DNA of 64,000 nucleotides from Pseudomonas iridis (lineage in GTDB: Bacteria; Pseudomonadota; Gammaproteobacteria; Pseudomonadales; Pseudomonadaceae), in the NCBI RefSeq assembly GCF_017980685.1, contig NZ_JACXXO010000014.1, positions 62,001 through 126,000 on the forward strand, given 5' to 3'. This document shows, in pieces, positions 1 to 8,899 of the stretch. The first letter of the stretch is position 1; each line of letters opens with the position of its first letter. The notes under the pieces were generated by a model that did not search any database, was not told the origin of the DNA, and saw only the letters and a list, made by a program, of their open reading frames with translations. Position numbers and translations under genes: made by a program.

Positions 1-425
1 GCCGTCTTGTCGGCATAGCGGGTCAGGATCACGCTTTGCGACACGTCAGGCAGTGTGAGTTCTGCGCCCAGCAACGCCGCGCATGCCGCGGTCGCTGTCA
101 CTCCGGGGATGATTTCAAACGGGATATTCAGTTCACGCAGATAGCGGATCTGCTCGCCAATTGCGCCATACAGACTCGGATCTCCGGAATGCACCCGCGC
201 CACATCCTGACCTTGGGCATGGGCGGTTTTGATCAGATCGATGATCTGCTCCAGATGCAATTCAGCGCTATTGACCAGTGTCTGTGCCTGATGACCGTCG
301 AGCACCGCCGCCGGTACCAGCGAGCCTGCGTAGATGATCACGGGGCAACTGCGAATAAGCCGCTGGCCTTTTACGGTGATCAATTCCGGGTCGCCTGGGC
401 CGGCGCCGATGAAGTAAACGGTCAT
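1..425 (-). CDS. cobM: Precorrin-4 C11-methyltransferase CobM (3' end outside window)
   Basis: SAM-dependent methyltransferase that methylates C-11 of precorrin-4 in aerobic cobalamin synthesis. The N-terminus reads MTVYFIGAGPGDPELITVKG, the glycine-rich first motif of the tetrapyrrole methylase family, followed by YAGSLVP, VHSGDPSLYGA and PGVTA, all typical of CobM/CbiF. The ATG at 423-425 is the natural start. About 141 codons are visible; the rest of a roughly 250-residue protein lies left of base 1. It is the last visible gene of the minus-strand set cbtB-cbtA-cobE-cobM headed by a cobalamin riboswitch. Confidence 0.93.
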   Translation of the reverse strand, partial: MTVYFIGAGPGDPELITVKGQRLIRSCPVIIYAGSLVPAAVLDGHQAQTLVNSAELHLEQIIDLIKTAHAQGQDVARVHSGDPSLYGAIGEQIRYLRELNIPFEIIPGVTATAACAALLGAELTLPDVSQSVILTRYADKT

Positions 426-504
426 CGTTGAATCCTTGGGAAATAGGCGCGGCAACGCTTCAGATGAAGATTGCTCATGATTGATGGCGGGGATTATCGG
501 GAAT

Positions 505-918
505 TTACGCGGCGCCGGCCAATGCCAGCGTTGCCTGTGCGTATTTTTGTCGGGAAATCAGGAGCTTTGCCGGTGCCTGAATCAGCTGTTCGGCGAGCGC
601 CAGTGCGGCGCTTTCCGCTACGCCATAACAACCGGTGCGTTCGAAGGCAATCTGCGAATGGTGGCTGAGTTGCGGTTCATAACTGGCCAATTCCTCACTG
701 CTGAAGTACAGCAACGGCAGGGCCAGTTGATTCGCGAGTTCCTGCAGGCCTGGCTCATCGCGCTTCAAGTCGATACTGGCCAAAGCCTTCACCGCATGCA
801 GTTCGATGCGATTGGCTTGCAAGGCTTGATCGAGTAACGCGCGCAGCGTGCTCGCAGGGCAGCCGCGCTGGCAGCCCAGACCGACCACGAAAGTCGGCGC
901 TGCGCTGTCAGTCGTCAT
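505..918 (-). CDS. cobE: Cobalamin biosynthesis protein CobE (CbiG C-terminal type)
   Basis: Small protein of 137 residues made of the CbiG C-terminal domain, found in aerobic B12 pathways; its exact role is not settled. The diagnostic start is VVGLGCQRGCPASTLRALL, followed by an alternating alpha/beta pattern with SIDLKRDEPGL. I chose the ATG at 916-918 because it overlaps the cbtA stop (ATGA), implying translational coupling; the open frame continues upstream only as the antisense shadow of cbtA. An 80-base gap separates it from cobM. Confidence 0.88.
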   Translation of the reverse strand: MTTDSAAPTFVVGLGCQRGCPASTLRALLDQALQANRIELHAVKALASIDLKRDEPGLQELANQLALPLLYFSSEELASYEPQLSHHSQIAFERTGCYGVAESAALALAEQLIQAPAKLLISRQKYAQATLALAGAA

Positions 919-1616
919 GCGTGGTATTGACCGTCGTTCTTGCGGCGGAACAACCAGGCGCTGATCACGCCCAAGGCCAGCCAGAACGCTACGTTGGTCA
1001 ATTGCGAGGCGATTTTGAACTGCGCTTCCAGTGCTTCTGGAGCGAGCATCGAATGCACTTCCGGTTGCGGCGCGCCGATCACGTGCGGTACAGCGAGGAT
1101 GGCCACACCGAGGATTTTCATCAGCCAATGACGGCTGAACGCAATCAACGCCAAACCGGCAGCGGTTGAAGCGGCGGTGCTGATCCACCACAACTGCCGC
1201 GAAGCCAGATCCGCTGCGGCAGTGCCCGGCAGTTCAGGCGGCAAGCCCAGGGTCGGTGCGAGGACGAACGTCGCGTAACCGGCCAGACCCCACAGCAGAC
1301 CTTGCGAGGTTTTGGTCGGCGCGCGCAGGGTGTAGAGGCCGGCCAGCATCAGGGCAAAACCCACGGCCACCACCAGATTGCCACCCGTGGTCGAGACCAC
1401 CCGCTGCCAGCCGTCTTCCGGCTCCCAGGCTTCGGCATCATGGGTGTGCGCGGCAGTGCCGGCGGCGTGTTCGTGAACGGCGGCAACAGGTTCGGATTTT
1501 TCATAGGTTTCGGCTTGAAGAATCAGCGGCGACACCCAGAAACTTTGCAGCAGCGTGAGCAGCAGGGCGGCCAGCAGACCGGTGAAACCTGCGGTTTGAG
1601 CAATTCGCTTGATCAT
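915..1616 (-). CDS. cbtA: Predicted cobalt transporter subunit CbtA
   Basis: Integral membrane protein of 233 residues, predicted cobalt importer subunit and partner of CbtB. It shows about five hydrophobic helices, starting with TGLLAALLLTLLQSFWV right after the N-terminus. A His-rich loop (HEHAAGTAAHTHDAE, around residues 47-61) could handle metal. Start taken at the ATG at 1614-1616 (MIKRIAQ); an in-frame upstream Met would run close to cbtB. It lies 11 bases after cbtB and overlaps cobE. Placement under a cobalamin riboswitch agrees with cobalt supply for corrin synthesis; transport itself is inferred from the family. Confidence 0.85.
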   Translation of the reverse strand: MIKRIAQTAGFTGLLAALLLTLLQSFWVSPLILQAETYEKSEPVAAVHEHAAGTAAHTHDAEAWEPEDGWQRVVSTTGGNLVVAVGFALMLAGLYTLRAPTKTSQGLLWGLAGYATFVLAPTLGLPPELPGTAAADLASRQLWWISTAASTAAGLALIAFSRHWLMKILGVAILAVPHVIGAPQPEVHSMLAPEALEAQFKIASQLTNVAFWLALGVISAWLFRRKNDGQYHA

Positions 1617-1627
1617 GTCGGCAGGTC

Positions 1628-1825
1628 TCAGTGGCACGGGAACGCGGCGCTGTGGCGGGTGTCGTGAGCCGCGTTGTGCACGGCTTCGATGTGCGAGAAA
1701 CCCGCGAAATAGACGAGGCCTGCGCCCAGGATCGCCGCGAAAATGGCGGCGGTCAGGCGCTGGCTCAGGGTGGCGGTGCTGGAGATTTTGTCCGTGTTGC
1801 TGCCGGTGCTGGTGATGATTGACAT
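1628..1825 (-). CDS. cbtB: Predicted cobalt transporter subunit CbtB
   Basis: 65-residue protein with one transmembrane helix (AAIFAAILGAGLVYFAGF) and the C-terminal His/Cys signature of CbtB: VHNAAHDTRHSAAFPCH. It is the small companion of CbtA. A good ribosome site (AGAGGGA) lies just upstream of the ATG at 1823-1825. It is the first gene after the minus-strand cobalamin riboswitch, so expression should fall when adenosylcobalamin is plentiful. Confidence 0.87.
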   Translation of the reverse strand: MSIITSTGSNTDKISSTATLSQRLTAAIFAAILGAGLVYFAGFSHIEAVHNAAHDTRHSAAFPCH

Positions 1826-1949
1826 GGCGCTTCCCTCTGGAATGTCAGCAGGTGAATAGAGCGCATGAAAACCCCTGCGGCGCGGGCACGCAGAGGTTCA
1901 AACAGCGCCCGCCCACCGCGGGTTTGTTATGTTCAGCGACGCAGGTGCG

Positions 1950-2145
1950 CGCTGGGTGTTGCGGGCCGGTCTCCGGGCTCACGAGGGGTTGGCGTCAGGC
2001 CGACCTGCAAGCGTCACCTTCCCATGCCGCAATGGCACAGTGGATCTGACGCTTCGCTCGCTTACCGTTGCGGGGGCAGCACCGGACTGACATGGCTCTG
2101 AGTAAAGCACATGATTCACCGGTTTCCCGTTTCACCCTGTGAAGG
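1950..2145 (-). promoter_or_regulatory. Cobalamin riboswitch upstream of cbtB
   Basis: Read on the minus strand, the conserved cobalamin aptamer parts occur in order: GGGAAACCGGTGAA near 2131-2118, CCCCCGCAACGGTAAGC (about 2081-2065), a CCACTG block, GGGAAGGTGACGC (about 2029-2017) and the B12 box GAGCCCGGAGACCGGCC (about 1981-1965). The aptamer ends about 125 bases before cbtB. The elements match the consensus by eye; a covariance search was not run. Confidence 0.9.
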
Positions 2146-2211
2146 GCACCCGTAACAAGTTGTGTAGGAGAGCATGGTGTGGGGTTTTTAGTCAATTTGC
2201 TTTGGGGGCTT

Positions 2212-2386
2212 ATCCGTTGCTGCGGGTGTGGCTGATTACGGTTCCGCCCTTACGGCGGGTCACTTTTGACAAACGCCTCAAAAGTAACCAAAAACGCGGC
2301 AAAACCTTGTGGTTTCTTTTTGGCGTTTGAAAAAGGGACTCGCTGTAAGAGCGAAACCGCCAGCGGCAGCACCCGCAGCAACGGAT
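2212..2386. repeat. MITE-like imperfect palindrome, about 175 bp
   Basis: The ends are perfect 17-bp inverted repeats: ATCCGTTGCTGCGGGTG at 2212-2228 and its complement at 2370-2386. The inner arms also pair imperfectly (TTCCGCCCTTACGGCGGGTC against the segment near 2330-2362), so nearly the whole unit can fold back. It has no coding capacity. It separates two divergent cobalamin riboswitches. It looks like a dispersed non-autonomous element; I recall similar sequence from other fluorescent pseudomonads but could not check. Confidence 0.75.
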
Positions 2387-2439
2387 GCCCCGTATCCAAA
2401 CATTGACCCACCACTGCACCATGCGTAGCCTTGCGCCTT

Positions 2440-2630
2440 CGAGGTTCTTCGGCATTGCCGAAGCTAAGAAGGGAACGCGGTCAATGCCGCGGCTGCCCCC
2501 GCAACTGTGAACGGTGATATTCGCTGCCACGCCACTGCAAGCTCAATCCACAGAGCCCGCGGGAAGGCGCAGCGAATGCCAGGCCCAGCGCCTGAACACC
2601 GTCAGCCAGGAGACCTGCCTCGTCACAGAT
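2440..2630 (+). promoter_or_regulatory. Cobalamin riboswitch upstream of cobW-cobN
   Basis: Plus-strand cobalamin aptamer: AAGAAGGGAACGCGGTCAAT (about 2467-2486), GCCCCCGCAACTGTGAACGG (2495-2514), a CCACTGC block (about 2532), GCGGGAAGGCGCAGCGAATG (about 2559-2578) and the B12 box GCCAGGAGACCTGCC (about 2604-2618). About 105 bases of leader remain before the cobW ATG and presumably form the expression platform. It likely controls cobW, cobN and the chlI/chlD pair. Confidence 0.93.
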
Positions 2631-2736
2631 TCTCAATTCAACCGGGCGGGGTGATCCGGTGGCGAACTCTCCAGGCACGCACGCGCGGTGCCGGTTCTCG
2701 TCCCGTATGCCCGCCACTTTGCCAAAGGGCATACCG

Positions 2737-3807
2737 ATGAAAACACTGGCCAAACTCCCTGTCACCATCGTTACCGGCTTCCTCGGCTCGGGCAAAACCA
2801 CGCTGCTGCGGCACATGCTCGACAACGCGCAGGGCCGCCGTATTGCGGTGATCGTCAACGAGTTTGGCGAGTTGGGCATCGACGGTGAAATCCTCAAGCA
2901 ATGCACCATCGGTTGCACCGAAGAAGAAGCCACCGGCCGCGTCTATGAACTGGCCAACGGCTGCCTGTGCTGCACCGTTCAGGAAGAGTTCTTTCCGGTA
3001 ATGCGCGAGCTTGTTGCCCGTCGCGGTGACCTCGACCATATCCTCATCGAAACCTCTGGCCTGGCCCTGCCAAAACCGTTGGTACAAGCCTTCCAGTGGC
3101 CGGAAATCCGCAGCGCCTGCACGGTTGACGCGGTGATCACCGTGGTCGACAGCCCGGCCGTGGCCGCTGGCACCTTCGCCGCGTTCCCGGATCAAGTCGA
3201 TGCCCAGCGCAAACTCGACCCGAACCTGGATCACGAATCGCCGCTGCACGAATTGTTCGCCGACCAACTGGCCAGCGCCGACCTCGTCATCCTCAACAAA
3301 TCCGATCTGATCAGCCCTGAAGACCTGGCGCGCGTACGCCTGGAAGTTGCCGAAGAGCTGCCGCCAGCGGTGAAGATCATCGAAGCCAGCAGTGGTCGCG
3401 TGCCGCTGGACGTGCTGATCGGCCTCGGCGCCGGTTCCGAAGAACACATCGACAGCCGTCACAGCCATCACGACCATCACCACGACGGTGATGACGACCA
3501 CGATGACCACGATCACGACGCCTTCGATTCGATCTCCATCGAACTGCCGCAAGCCGACGAAAGCCTATTGCTCGACGCGCTGACGCAACTGGTGGTCAAG
3601 CACGGCATCCTGCGTGTGAAGGGCTTTGCGGCGATCCCGAACAAGCCGATGCGTTTGCTGATTCAAGGCGTGGGTACGCGCTTCGACAAGCATTTCGACC
3701 GTCAGTGGGGCGCCGATGAAGCGCGCGTCACGCGTCTGGTGTTGATCGGTCAGGAGCTCGACGCCGCGCAACTCGAAGCGCAACTGCGCGCTGCGCTCAG
3801 CGTTTAA
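2737..3807 (+). CDS. cobW: CobW family GTPase / metallochaperone
   Basis: G3E-family P-loop GTPase of 356 residues, thought to deliver cobalt for the CobN-type chelatase. Visible: Walker A GFLGSGKTT (about residues 13-21), the CLCC metal-binding motif (about 75-78), NKSD for guanine binding, and a His/Asp-rich segment starting HSHHDHHHDGDDDHDDH near 245. The CobW C-terminal domain follows. I chose the ATG at 2737 (MKTLAKLPVTIVTGF); upstream in-frame codons fall in the riboswitch leader. Its stop is 3 bases before the cobN ATG, so the two are co-transcribed and probably coupled. Confidence 0.93.
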   Translation: MKTLAKLPVTIVTGFLGSGKTTLLRHMLDNAQGRRIAVIVNEFGELGIDGEILKQCTIGCTEEEATGRVYELANGCLCCTVQEEFFPVMRELVARRGDLDHILIETSGLALPKPLVQAFQWPEIRSACTVDAVITVVDSPAVAAGTFAAFPDQVDAQRKLDPNLDHESPLHELFADQLASADLVILNKSDLISPEDLARVRLEVAEELPPAVKIIEASSGRVPLDVLIGLGAGSEEHIDSRHSHHDHHHDGDDDHDDHDHDAFDSISIELPQADESLLLDALTQLVVKHGILRVKGFAAIPNKPMRLLIQGVGTRFDKHFDRQWGADEARVTRLVLIGQELDAAQLEAQLRAALSV

Positions 3808-3810
3808 CCC

Positions 3811-6800
3811 ATGCACCTGCTCAGGACCCAGCCCGGCGGTTTCGTCTCGGATGACAACATCGCGGACCTGGGGCAAACCCCCGCCGAGCTGGTGATTCTG
3901 TGCAGCGGCGATTCCAGCCTGGCGCTGCTCGCCGAAGCTGCGCAGCAATTGCCCGAGGATTATCCGAGCCTGCGCCTGGCCAATCCCATGCAGGTGCAGA
4001 ATCACGCTTCGGTCGACCTCTACGTCGATGAGGTGCTGCGTCACGCCAAAGTCATTCTGATCTCGCTGCACGGCGGTATTGCCTATTGGCGTTACGGCGT
4101 CGAGCGTTTGATCGAGTTGTCAGAGCGCGGCGTGCACGTGATTCTGGTGCCGGGTGATGATCGTCCCGATCCGGAGCTCAGTGACCTGAGCACCGTCAAC
4201 GCCGAGGATCGTGACCGGCTCTGGCAGTTCCTGCGTCAGGGCGGCATGGGCAACGCAGTGGATTTCTTTCATTGCCTGGCCAGCCGTTGGCTCGCCCGCG
4301 ATTACCCGTGGGGCGAACCACAATCCCTGCCACGCACGGCGATTTACCATCCACAAAAAATCAGCGCTGCACTGAGTGACTGGCAGGCCGATTGGCGGCC
4401 CGATCAACCGGTCGCGGCGGTGCTGTTTTACCGCTCGCACTTGCAGGCGGCGAACACCGCGTTCATCGATGTTTTCTGCCAGCGCTTGCAAGCGGCAGGG
4501 CTGAACCCTTTACCGATTGCGGTGGCGAGTCTGAAAGAACCCGGCTGTCTGTCGGTGGTCGAGGATTGGCTGGATGAAGTCGAGGCGGGGGTGATTCTCA
4601 ACACCACCGGTTTTGCTCAGTCGAGTCCCGAAGCGCCGCACTTGCGGCCGTTTCGCCGCAACATCCCGGTGATTCAGGCGATCTGCGCTCAGGACAACGA
4701 ACCCGGTTGGCGCGAGAGCGAGCAGGGCCTCGGCCCGCGGGATCTGGCGATGCACATTGCCTTGCCGGAACTCGACGGACGCATCATCAGCCGCCCGATC
4801 AGCTTCAAGGATCTGGCCTGGCGCAGCGAGCGCAGTCAGTCCGACGTGGTCTGCTATCGGGCGCAACCCGAACGCATGGATTTTGTCGCAGAACTGGCAC
4901 GACGCTGGATCGATCTGGCGCGCGTACCGAATGCCGAGAAACGCATTGCGCTGATTCTCGCCAACTACCCGACTCGCGACGGGCGCATCGGCAATGGTGT
5001 CGGCCTCGACACGCCGGCGGCAGCGCTGAATATCTTGCGGGCGTTGCAGGCCGAGGGTTATCCGCTAACGGCCGAGTTGCCGGACAGCGGCACCGCGCTG
5101 ATCCAGCAATTGCTCGGTGGCGTCAGCAATGACTTCGACACGATTGATCAGCGCCCGTGCCAGCAAAGTCTGGCGATGGACGATTACCTGACGATGTTCA
5201 ACGCACTGCCCGAGGCCAATCGCGCGGCAGTGATCGAGCGCTGGGGCCCGCCACAAAACGATCCGATGTGCCGCGACGGGCGCTTGATGATTGCCGGGTT
5301 GCGCTTTGGCCTGACGTTCGTCGGCATCCAACCGGCGCGCGGTTATCAGGTCGATCCGAGCGCGGTGTACCACGACCCGGATCTGGTGCCACCGCACGGT
5401 TATCTGGCGTTCTATTTCTGGCTGCGCAACACCTATGGCGCCCACGGCGTGATCCACGTCGGCAAACACGGCAACCTTGAATGGCTGCCGGGCAAGGGCG
5501 TCGGCCTCTCGGAACACTGTTGGCCGGATGCGCTGCTTGGGCCGTTGCCGAATATCTATCCGTTTATCGTCAACGATCCGGGCGAGGGCGCCCAGGCCAA
5601 ACGGCGCACGCAAGCGGTGATCATCGATCACCTGATGCCGCCGCTGACCCGCGCCGAAACCTATGGCCCGCTGCGCAATCTGGAACTGTTGGCCGACGAA
5701 TATTACGAAGCGCAGCTGCTCGATCCACGCCGCGCCCGCGAATTGCAGCGCGATATTTTGCAACTGGTGCGCGATACGCAGATCGACCGCGAATTGCAAC
5801 TGGATGCCGCGATGGACAGCGATGCCGATGCCGCGATCTGGCTGCCGCGTCTGGACACATATCTGTGTGATTTGAAGGAATCGCAGATCCGCGATGGCTT
5901 GCACATTTTTGGCGAATCACCCTCCGGGCGTTTGCGTATCGATACCTTGCTGGCGTTGCTGCGCATTCCGCGCGGCGATGGCAAAGGGGCGCAGTCGAGC
6001 CTGTTGCGGGCACTGGCCAAGGCGTTTGAACTGGGCTTTGATCCGCTGGATTGTGCGCTGGCTGAGCCGTGGGTTGGCTCGCGTCCCATCGAACTGCAAA
6101 CCGTGACCGATGAAGTCTGGCGCACCGCCGGCGACACCCGCGAACGCCTCGAGCTGTTCGCCGCCGAACTGATCTCTGAAACCCTGCACCGTACCTGTGG
6201 GAGCGAGCCTGCTCGCGAAGGCGCCGTGTCAGGTGTCATAGATTTAACTGACCCACCGCTTTCGCGAACCGGCTCGCTGCCACAGGGGCCGGGGTGGTCT
6301 GATGTGCATCTGATCATCCAGGGCCTGCGCGAAGTCGTCGCCCCGCGCCTCGACGCCTGCGGTCCGGCAGAAATGCGCGGCCTGCTCGATGCCCTCAGCG
6401 GCCGTTTCGTCCCGGCCGGTCCGAGCGGTGCGCCGAGTCGCGGCCGTCTCGACGTACTGCCGACAGGGCGCAACTTTTACTCGGTGGACGTGCGCAACCT
6501 GCCGACCACCACCGCGTGGCGCATCGGGTTCCAGTCGGCCACGCTGATTCTCGAACGACATTTGCAGGACCACGGCGACCATCTGCGCCAACTCGGCCTG
6601 TCGGTATGGGGCACGGCGACGATGCGCACCGGCGGTGATGACATTGCCCAGGCCATGGCGCTGATGGGCGTGCGCCCGGTATGGGCCACAGGCAGCCAGC
6701 GAGTCGACGATTTCGAGATCCTGCCGCTGAGCCTTCTGGACCGACCGCGGGTCGATGTGACGCTGCGGGTCTCCGGATTCTTCCGCGATGCGTTTGCCAA

Positions 6801-7659
6801 CCTGATCCGTTTGTTCGACGCCGCCGTGCAAGCGGTGGCGGCACTGGACGAGCCCGACGATCTGAACCCTCTGGCAGCCAAAGTGCGCGCCGAACGCGAG
6901 GCCTTGCTGCAAACGGGCGTGGATGAAGAGGCCGCACGGCGCCAGGCCGGTTGGCGAATCTTTGGGGCCAAACCCGGAGCTTATGGCGCCGGTGTGCAAG
7001 GCGCCATCGACGGTCGTCTATGGCAGACCCGCGAGGATCTGGCCGAGGTTTACCTGAACTGGGGCGCTTACGCCTATGGCGGTGCCGATGAAGGCACCGC
7101 TGCCCGCGAACAGTTCGTCCAGCGCCTGAGTCAGGTGCAAGCGGTGCTGCAGAATCAGGACAACCGCGAGCACGACTTGCTTGATTCCAACGACTATTAC
7201 CAGTTCCAGGGCGGCATGCTCGCCGCCGTGGAAACCCTGCGCGGTGAAGCGGCGGCCAGTTATCACGGCGATCATAGCCAGCCGGACTTGCCGAAGATCC
7301 GCACTTTGAAAGAAGAGTTGAATCGGGTCATCCGCTCGCGTGCGGCCAATCCGAAATGGATCGACGGGGTCAAGCGTCACGGCTACAAAGGTGCGTTTGA
7401 ACTGGCGGCAACGGTCGACAACCTGTTCGCATTCGATGCCACCACGCAGTTGATCGATGATCATCAATACGCATTGCTGGCTGACGCTTATCTGCTTGAT
7501 CCGGCCACTCGCGATTTTGTCCGCGAGCATAATCCACATGCACTGCGGGACATGACCGAGCGCATGCTGGAAGCGCAGCAACGCGGGATGTGGCAGGAAC
7601 CGGGGGCGTATAAAGAGGCGCTGGAAAACTTGTTGCTGGATATAGAGGAAGATGTGTAG
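3811..7659 (+). CDS. cobN: Cobaltochelatase large subunit CobN
   Basis: Large subunit of the ATP-dependent aerobic cobaltochelatase, which inserts Co2+ into hydrogenobyrinic acid a,c-diamide. It is 1282 residues, with the CobN/Mg-chelatase-H core in the middle and C-terminal half (HGVIHVGKHGNLEWLPGKGV, GNGVGLDTPAAA, KRHGYKGAFELAATVDNLFA). Typical pseudomonad CobN is about 1250 residues. The excess is explained by a 93-base REP doublet at 6194-6286, read in frame as about residues 795-825 (CGSEPAREG...LSRTGSLPQG). The frame stays open, so the protein may be full length with a loop insertion. No obvious Shine-Dalgarno site; translation is probably coupled to cobW. Confidence 0.94.
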   Translation: MHLLRTQPGGFVSDDNIADLGQTPAELVILCSGDSSLALLAEAAQQLPEDYPSLRLANPMQVQNHASVDLYVDEVLRHAKVILISLHGGIAYWRYGVERLIELSERGVHVILVPGDDRPDPELSDLSTVNAEDRDRLWQFLRQGGMGNAVDFFHCLASRWLARDYPWGEPQSLPRTAIYHPQKISAALSDWQADWRPDQPVAAVLFYRSHLQAANTAFIDVFCQRLQAAGLNPLPIAVASLKEPGCLSVVEDWLDEVEAGVILNTTGFAQSSPEAPHLRPFRRNIPVIQAICAQDNEPGWRESEQGLGPRDLAMHIALPELDGRIISRPISFKDLAWRSERSQSDVVCYRAQPERMDFVAELARRWIDLARVPNAEKRIALILANYPTRDGRIGNGVGLDTPAAALNILRALQAEGYPLTAELPDSGTALIQQLLGGVSNDFDTIDQRPCQQSLAMDDYLTMFNALPEANRAAVIERWGPPQNDPMCRDGRLMIAGLRFGLTFVGIQPARGYQVDPSAVYHDPDLVPPHGYLAFYFWLRNTYGAHGVIHVGKHGNLEWLPGKGVGLSEHCWPDALLGPLPNIYPFIVNDPGEGAQAKRRTQAVIIDHLMPPLTRAETYGPLRNLELLADEYYEAQLLDPRRARELQRDILQLVRDTQIDRELQLDAAMDSDADAAIWLPRLDTYLCDLKESQIRDGLHIFGESPSGRLRIDTLLALLRIPRGDGKGAQSSLLRALAKAFELGFDPLDCALAEPWVGSRPIELQTVTDEVWRTAGDTRERLELFAAELISETLHRTCGSEPAREGAVSGVIDLTDPPLSRTGSLPQGPGWSDVHLIIQGLREVVAPRLDACGPAEMRGLLDALSGRFVPAGPSGAPSRGRLDVLPTGRNFYSVDVRNLPTTTAWRIGFQSATLILERHLQDHGDHLRQLGLSVWGTATMRTGGDDIAQAMALMGVRPVWATGSQRVDDFEILPLSLLDRPRVDVTLRVSGFFRDAFANLIRLFDAAVQAVAALDEPDDLNPLAAKVRAEREALLQTGVDEEAARRQAGWRIFGAKPGAYGAGVQGAIDGRLWQTREDLAEVYLNWGAYAYGGADEGTAAREQFVQRLSQVQAVLQNQDNREHDLLDSNDYYQFQGGMLAAVETLRGEAAASYHGDHSQPDLPKIRTLKEELNRVIRSRAANPKWIDGVKRHGYKGAFELAATVDNLFAFDATTQLIDDHQYALLADAYLLDPATRDFVREHNPHALRDMTERMLEAQQRGMWQEPGAYKEALENLLLDIEEDV
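6194..6286. repeat. REP doublet inserted in frame within cobN
   Basis: CCTGTGGGAGCGAGCC near 6194 and GGCTCGCTGCCACAGG ending at 6286 form the inverted ends of a Pseudomonas REP doublet, with GCTCGCGAAGGCG and CGCTTTCGCGAACC inside. The unit is exactly 93 bases and adds 31 codons to cobN without a stop. The same type of doublet is intergenic at 29463-29556. Confidence 0.9.
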
Positions 7660-7673
7660 CCGTTCAAAAACTA

Positions 7674-7834
7674 CCCTCACCCCAACCCTCTCCCGGAGGG
7701 AGAGGGAGCCGACCGAAGTGTCTTGTGCCATGGCCGAGTCGATTATGGATTCGGCAGGGCGTTTCAGGTCGGCGTATTTTCACAACATCCCCCGATCAGA
7801 CCCCTCTCCCTCTGGGAGAGGGCTAGGGTGAGGG
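7674..7834. repeat. Dispersed repeat with CCCTCACCC/GGGTGAGGG ends
   Basis: An inverted repeat lies between cobN and chlI. Its left arm begins CCCTCACCCCAACCCTCTCC and its right arm is CCCTCTGGGAGAGGGCTAGG followed by GTGAGGG; about 100 bases of unpaired centre lie between them. A related unit is at 15991-16130. It fills most of the 238-base gap, which holds no gene. Confidence 0.75.
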
Positions 7835-7897
7835 CAACACCACCTGACACACCCAAATGCTCAAGCACACCAACGACTACGAAAGAGAAAAGCCCAA

Positions 7898-8899
7898 ATG
7901 ACCGACACCCCGCATTTCCCACTCTCCGCCGTGGTCGGCGCCGATGACCTCAAACTCGCCCTGTGTCTCACCGCCATCGACCCGAAAATCGGTGGCGTGC
8001 TGATCGAAGGCCCACGCGGCATGGCCAAGTCGACCCTGGCCCGGGGCTTGGCGGACCTGCTCGCCAGCGGTCAGTTCGTCACTTTGCCGCTGGGCGCCAC
8101 CGAAGAACGTCTGGTCGGCACCCTCGATCTCGACGCCGCCCTCAGCGAGGGTCGCGCGCAGTTTTCCCCCGGCGTGCTGGCCAAGGCTGACGGCGGCGTG
8201 CTCTACGTCGACGAAGTCAATCTGCTGCCCGACCACTTGGTGGATCTGCTGCTCGACGTGGCGGCCAGCGGCACCAACGTGGTCGAGCGCGATGGCATCT
8301 CCCATCGGCACTCGGCGAAATTCGTCCTGATTGGCACGATGAACCCGGAAGAGGGCGAGTTGCGCCCGCAGTTGCTCGATCGCTTTGGCCTGAACGTCGC
8401 GCTCAGCGGCCACACAGCGCCGGCCGAGCGCGGGCAGATCATTCGTCGACGCCTCGACTTCGACAGCGACCCGCAAGCGTTCTGCACGCAGTGGGAAACC
8501 GCCCAGCAAGGTTTGCGCGAACGCTGTGAAAACGCTCGTAGCGCGTTGGCCGGCATTCCTCTGGACGATGCTGCACTGGCGCAAATCACCGAGCGCTGTT
8601 TTGCCGCCGGTGTCGACGGCTTGCGCGCCGATCTGGTGTGGCTGCGTGCGGCGCGTGCGCACGCAGCATGGCGCGCAGCGGAGGCGATTGGCGAAGAAGA
8701 CATCGACGCAGTGGCCGAATCTGCCTTGCGTCATCGTCGTCGTGAACAGCCATCCTCAAGCCCTAAACAACCGGCGCAATCCCCGGAAAACGCTGCAGCC
8801 AACCCGAGCGAAGGGCAGGGCCAGTGGGGCGACATGCCGGCGCCGGCGCTCGCCACGGGCAGCCGCCGCGAAATCCCGAGCTGGCCAAAAAAGCCCTAG
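7898..8899 (+). CDS. chlI: AAA+ chelatase subunit (ChlI/BchI type), short product of chlID
   Basis: 333-residue AAA+ ATPase of the Mg-chelatase I-subunit family, expected to drive CobN-dependent cobalt insertion. Motifs: Walker A GPRGMAKSTLA (about residues 38-48), Walker B GGVLYVDEVNLL (about 104-115), the ChlI insert region and the sensor GTMNPEEGELRPQLLDRFGL. A Pro/Ser/Gln-rich linker follows, ending SWPKKP and TAG. The last sense codons CCA AAA AAG contain a slippery heptamer; a -1 shift there reads into the VWA frame. ATG at 7898 starts MTDTPHFPLSAVVG. It lies downstream of cobN. Confidence 0.92.
   Translation: MTDTPHFPLSAVVGADDLKLALCLTAIDPKIGGVLIEGPRGMAKSTLARGLADLLASGQFVTLPLGATEERLVGTLDLDAALSEGRAQFSPGVLAKADGGVLYVDEVNLLPDHLVDLLLDVAASGTNVVERDGISHRHSAKFVLIGTMNPEEGELRPQLLDRFGLNVALSGHTAPAERGQIIRRRLDFDSDPQAFCTQWETAQQGLRERCENARSALAGIPLDDAALAQITERCFAAGVDGLRADLVWLRAARAHAAWRAAEAIGEEDIDAVAESALRHRRREQPSSSPKQPAQSPENAAANPSEGQGQWGDMPAPALATGSRREIPSWPKKP

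Noticed and set aside
2638..3552. 304-codon minus-strand frame opposite cobW
   Set aside because: The Val/Ile-rich VVIVVVITVVVMVVM segment is just the complement of the cobW His/Asp repeat.
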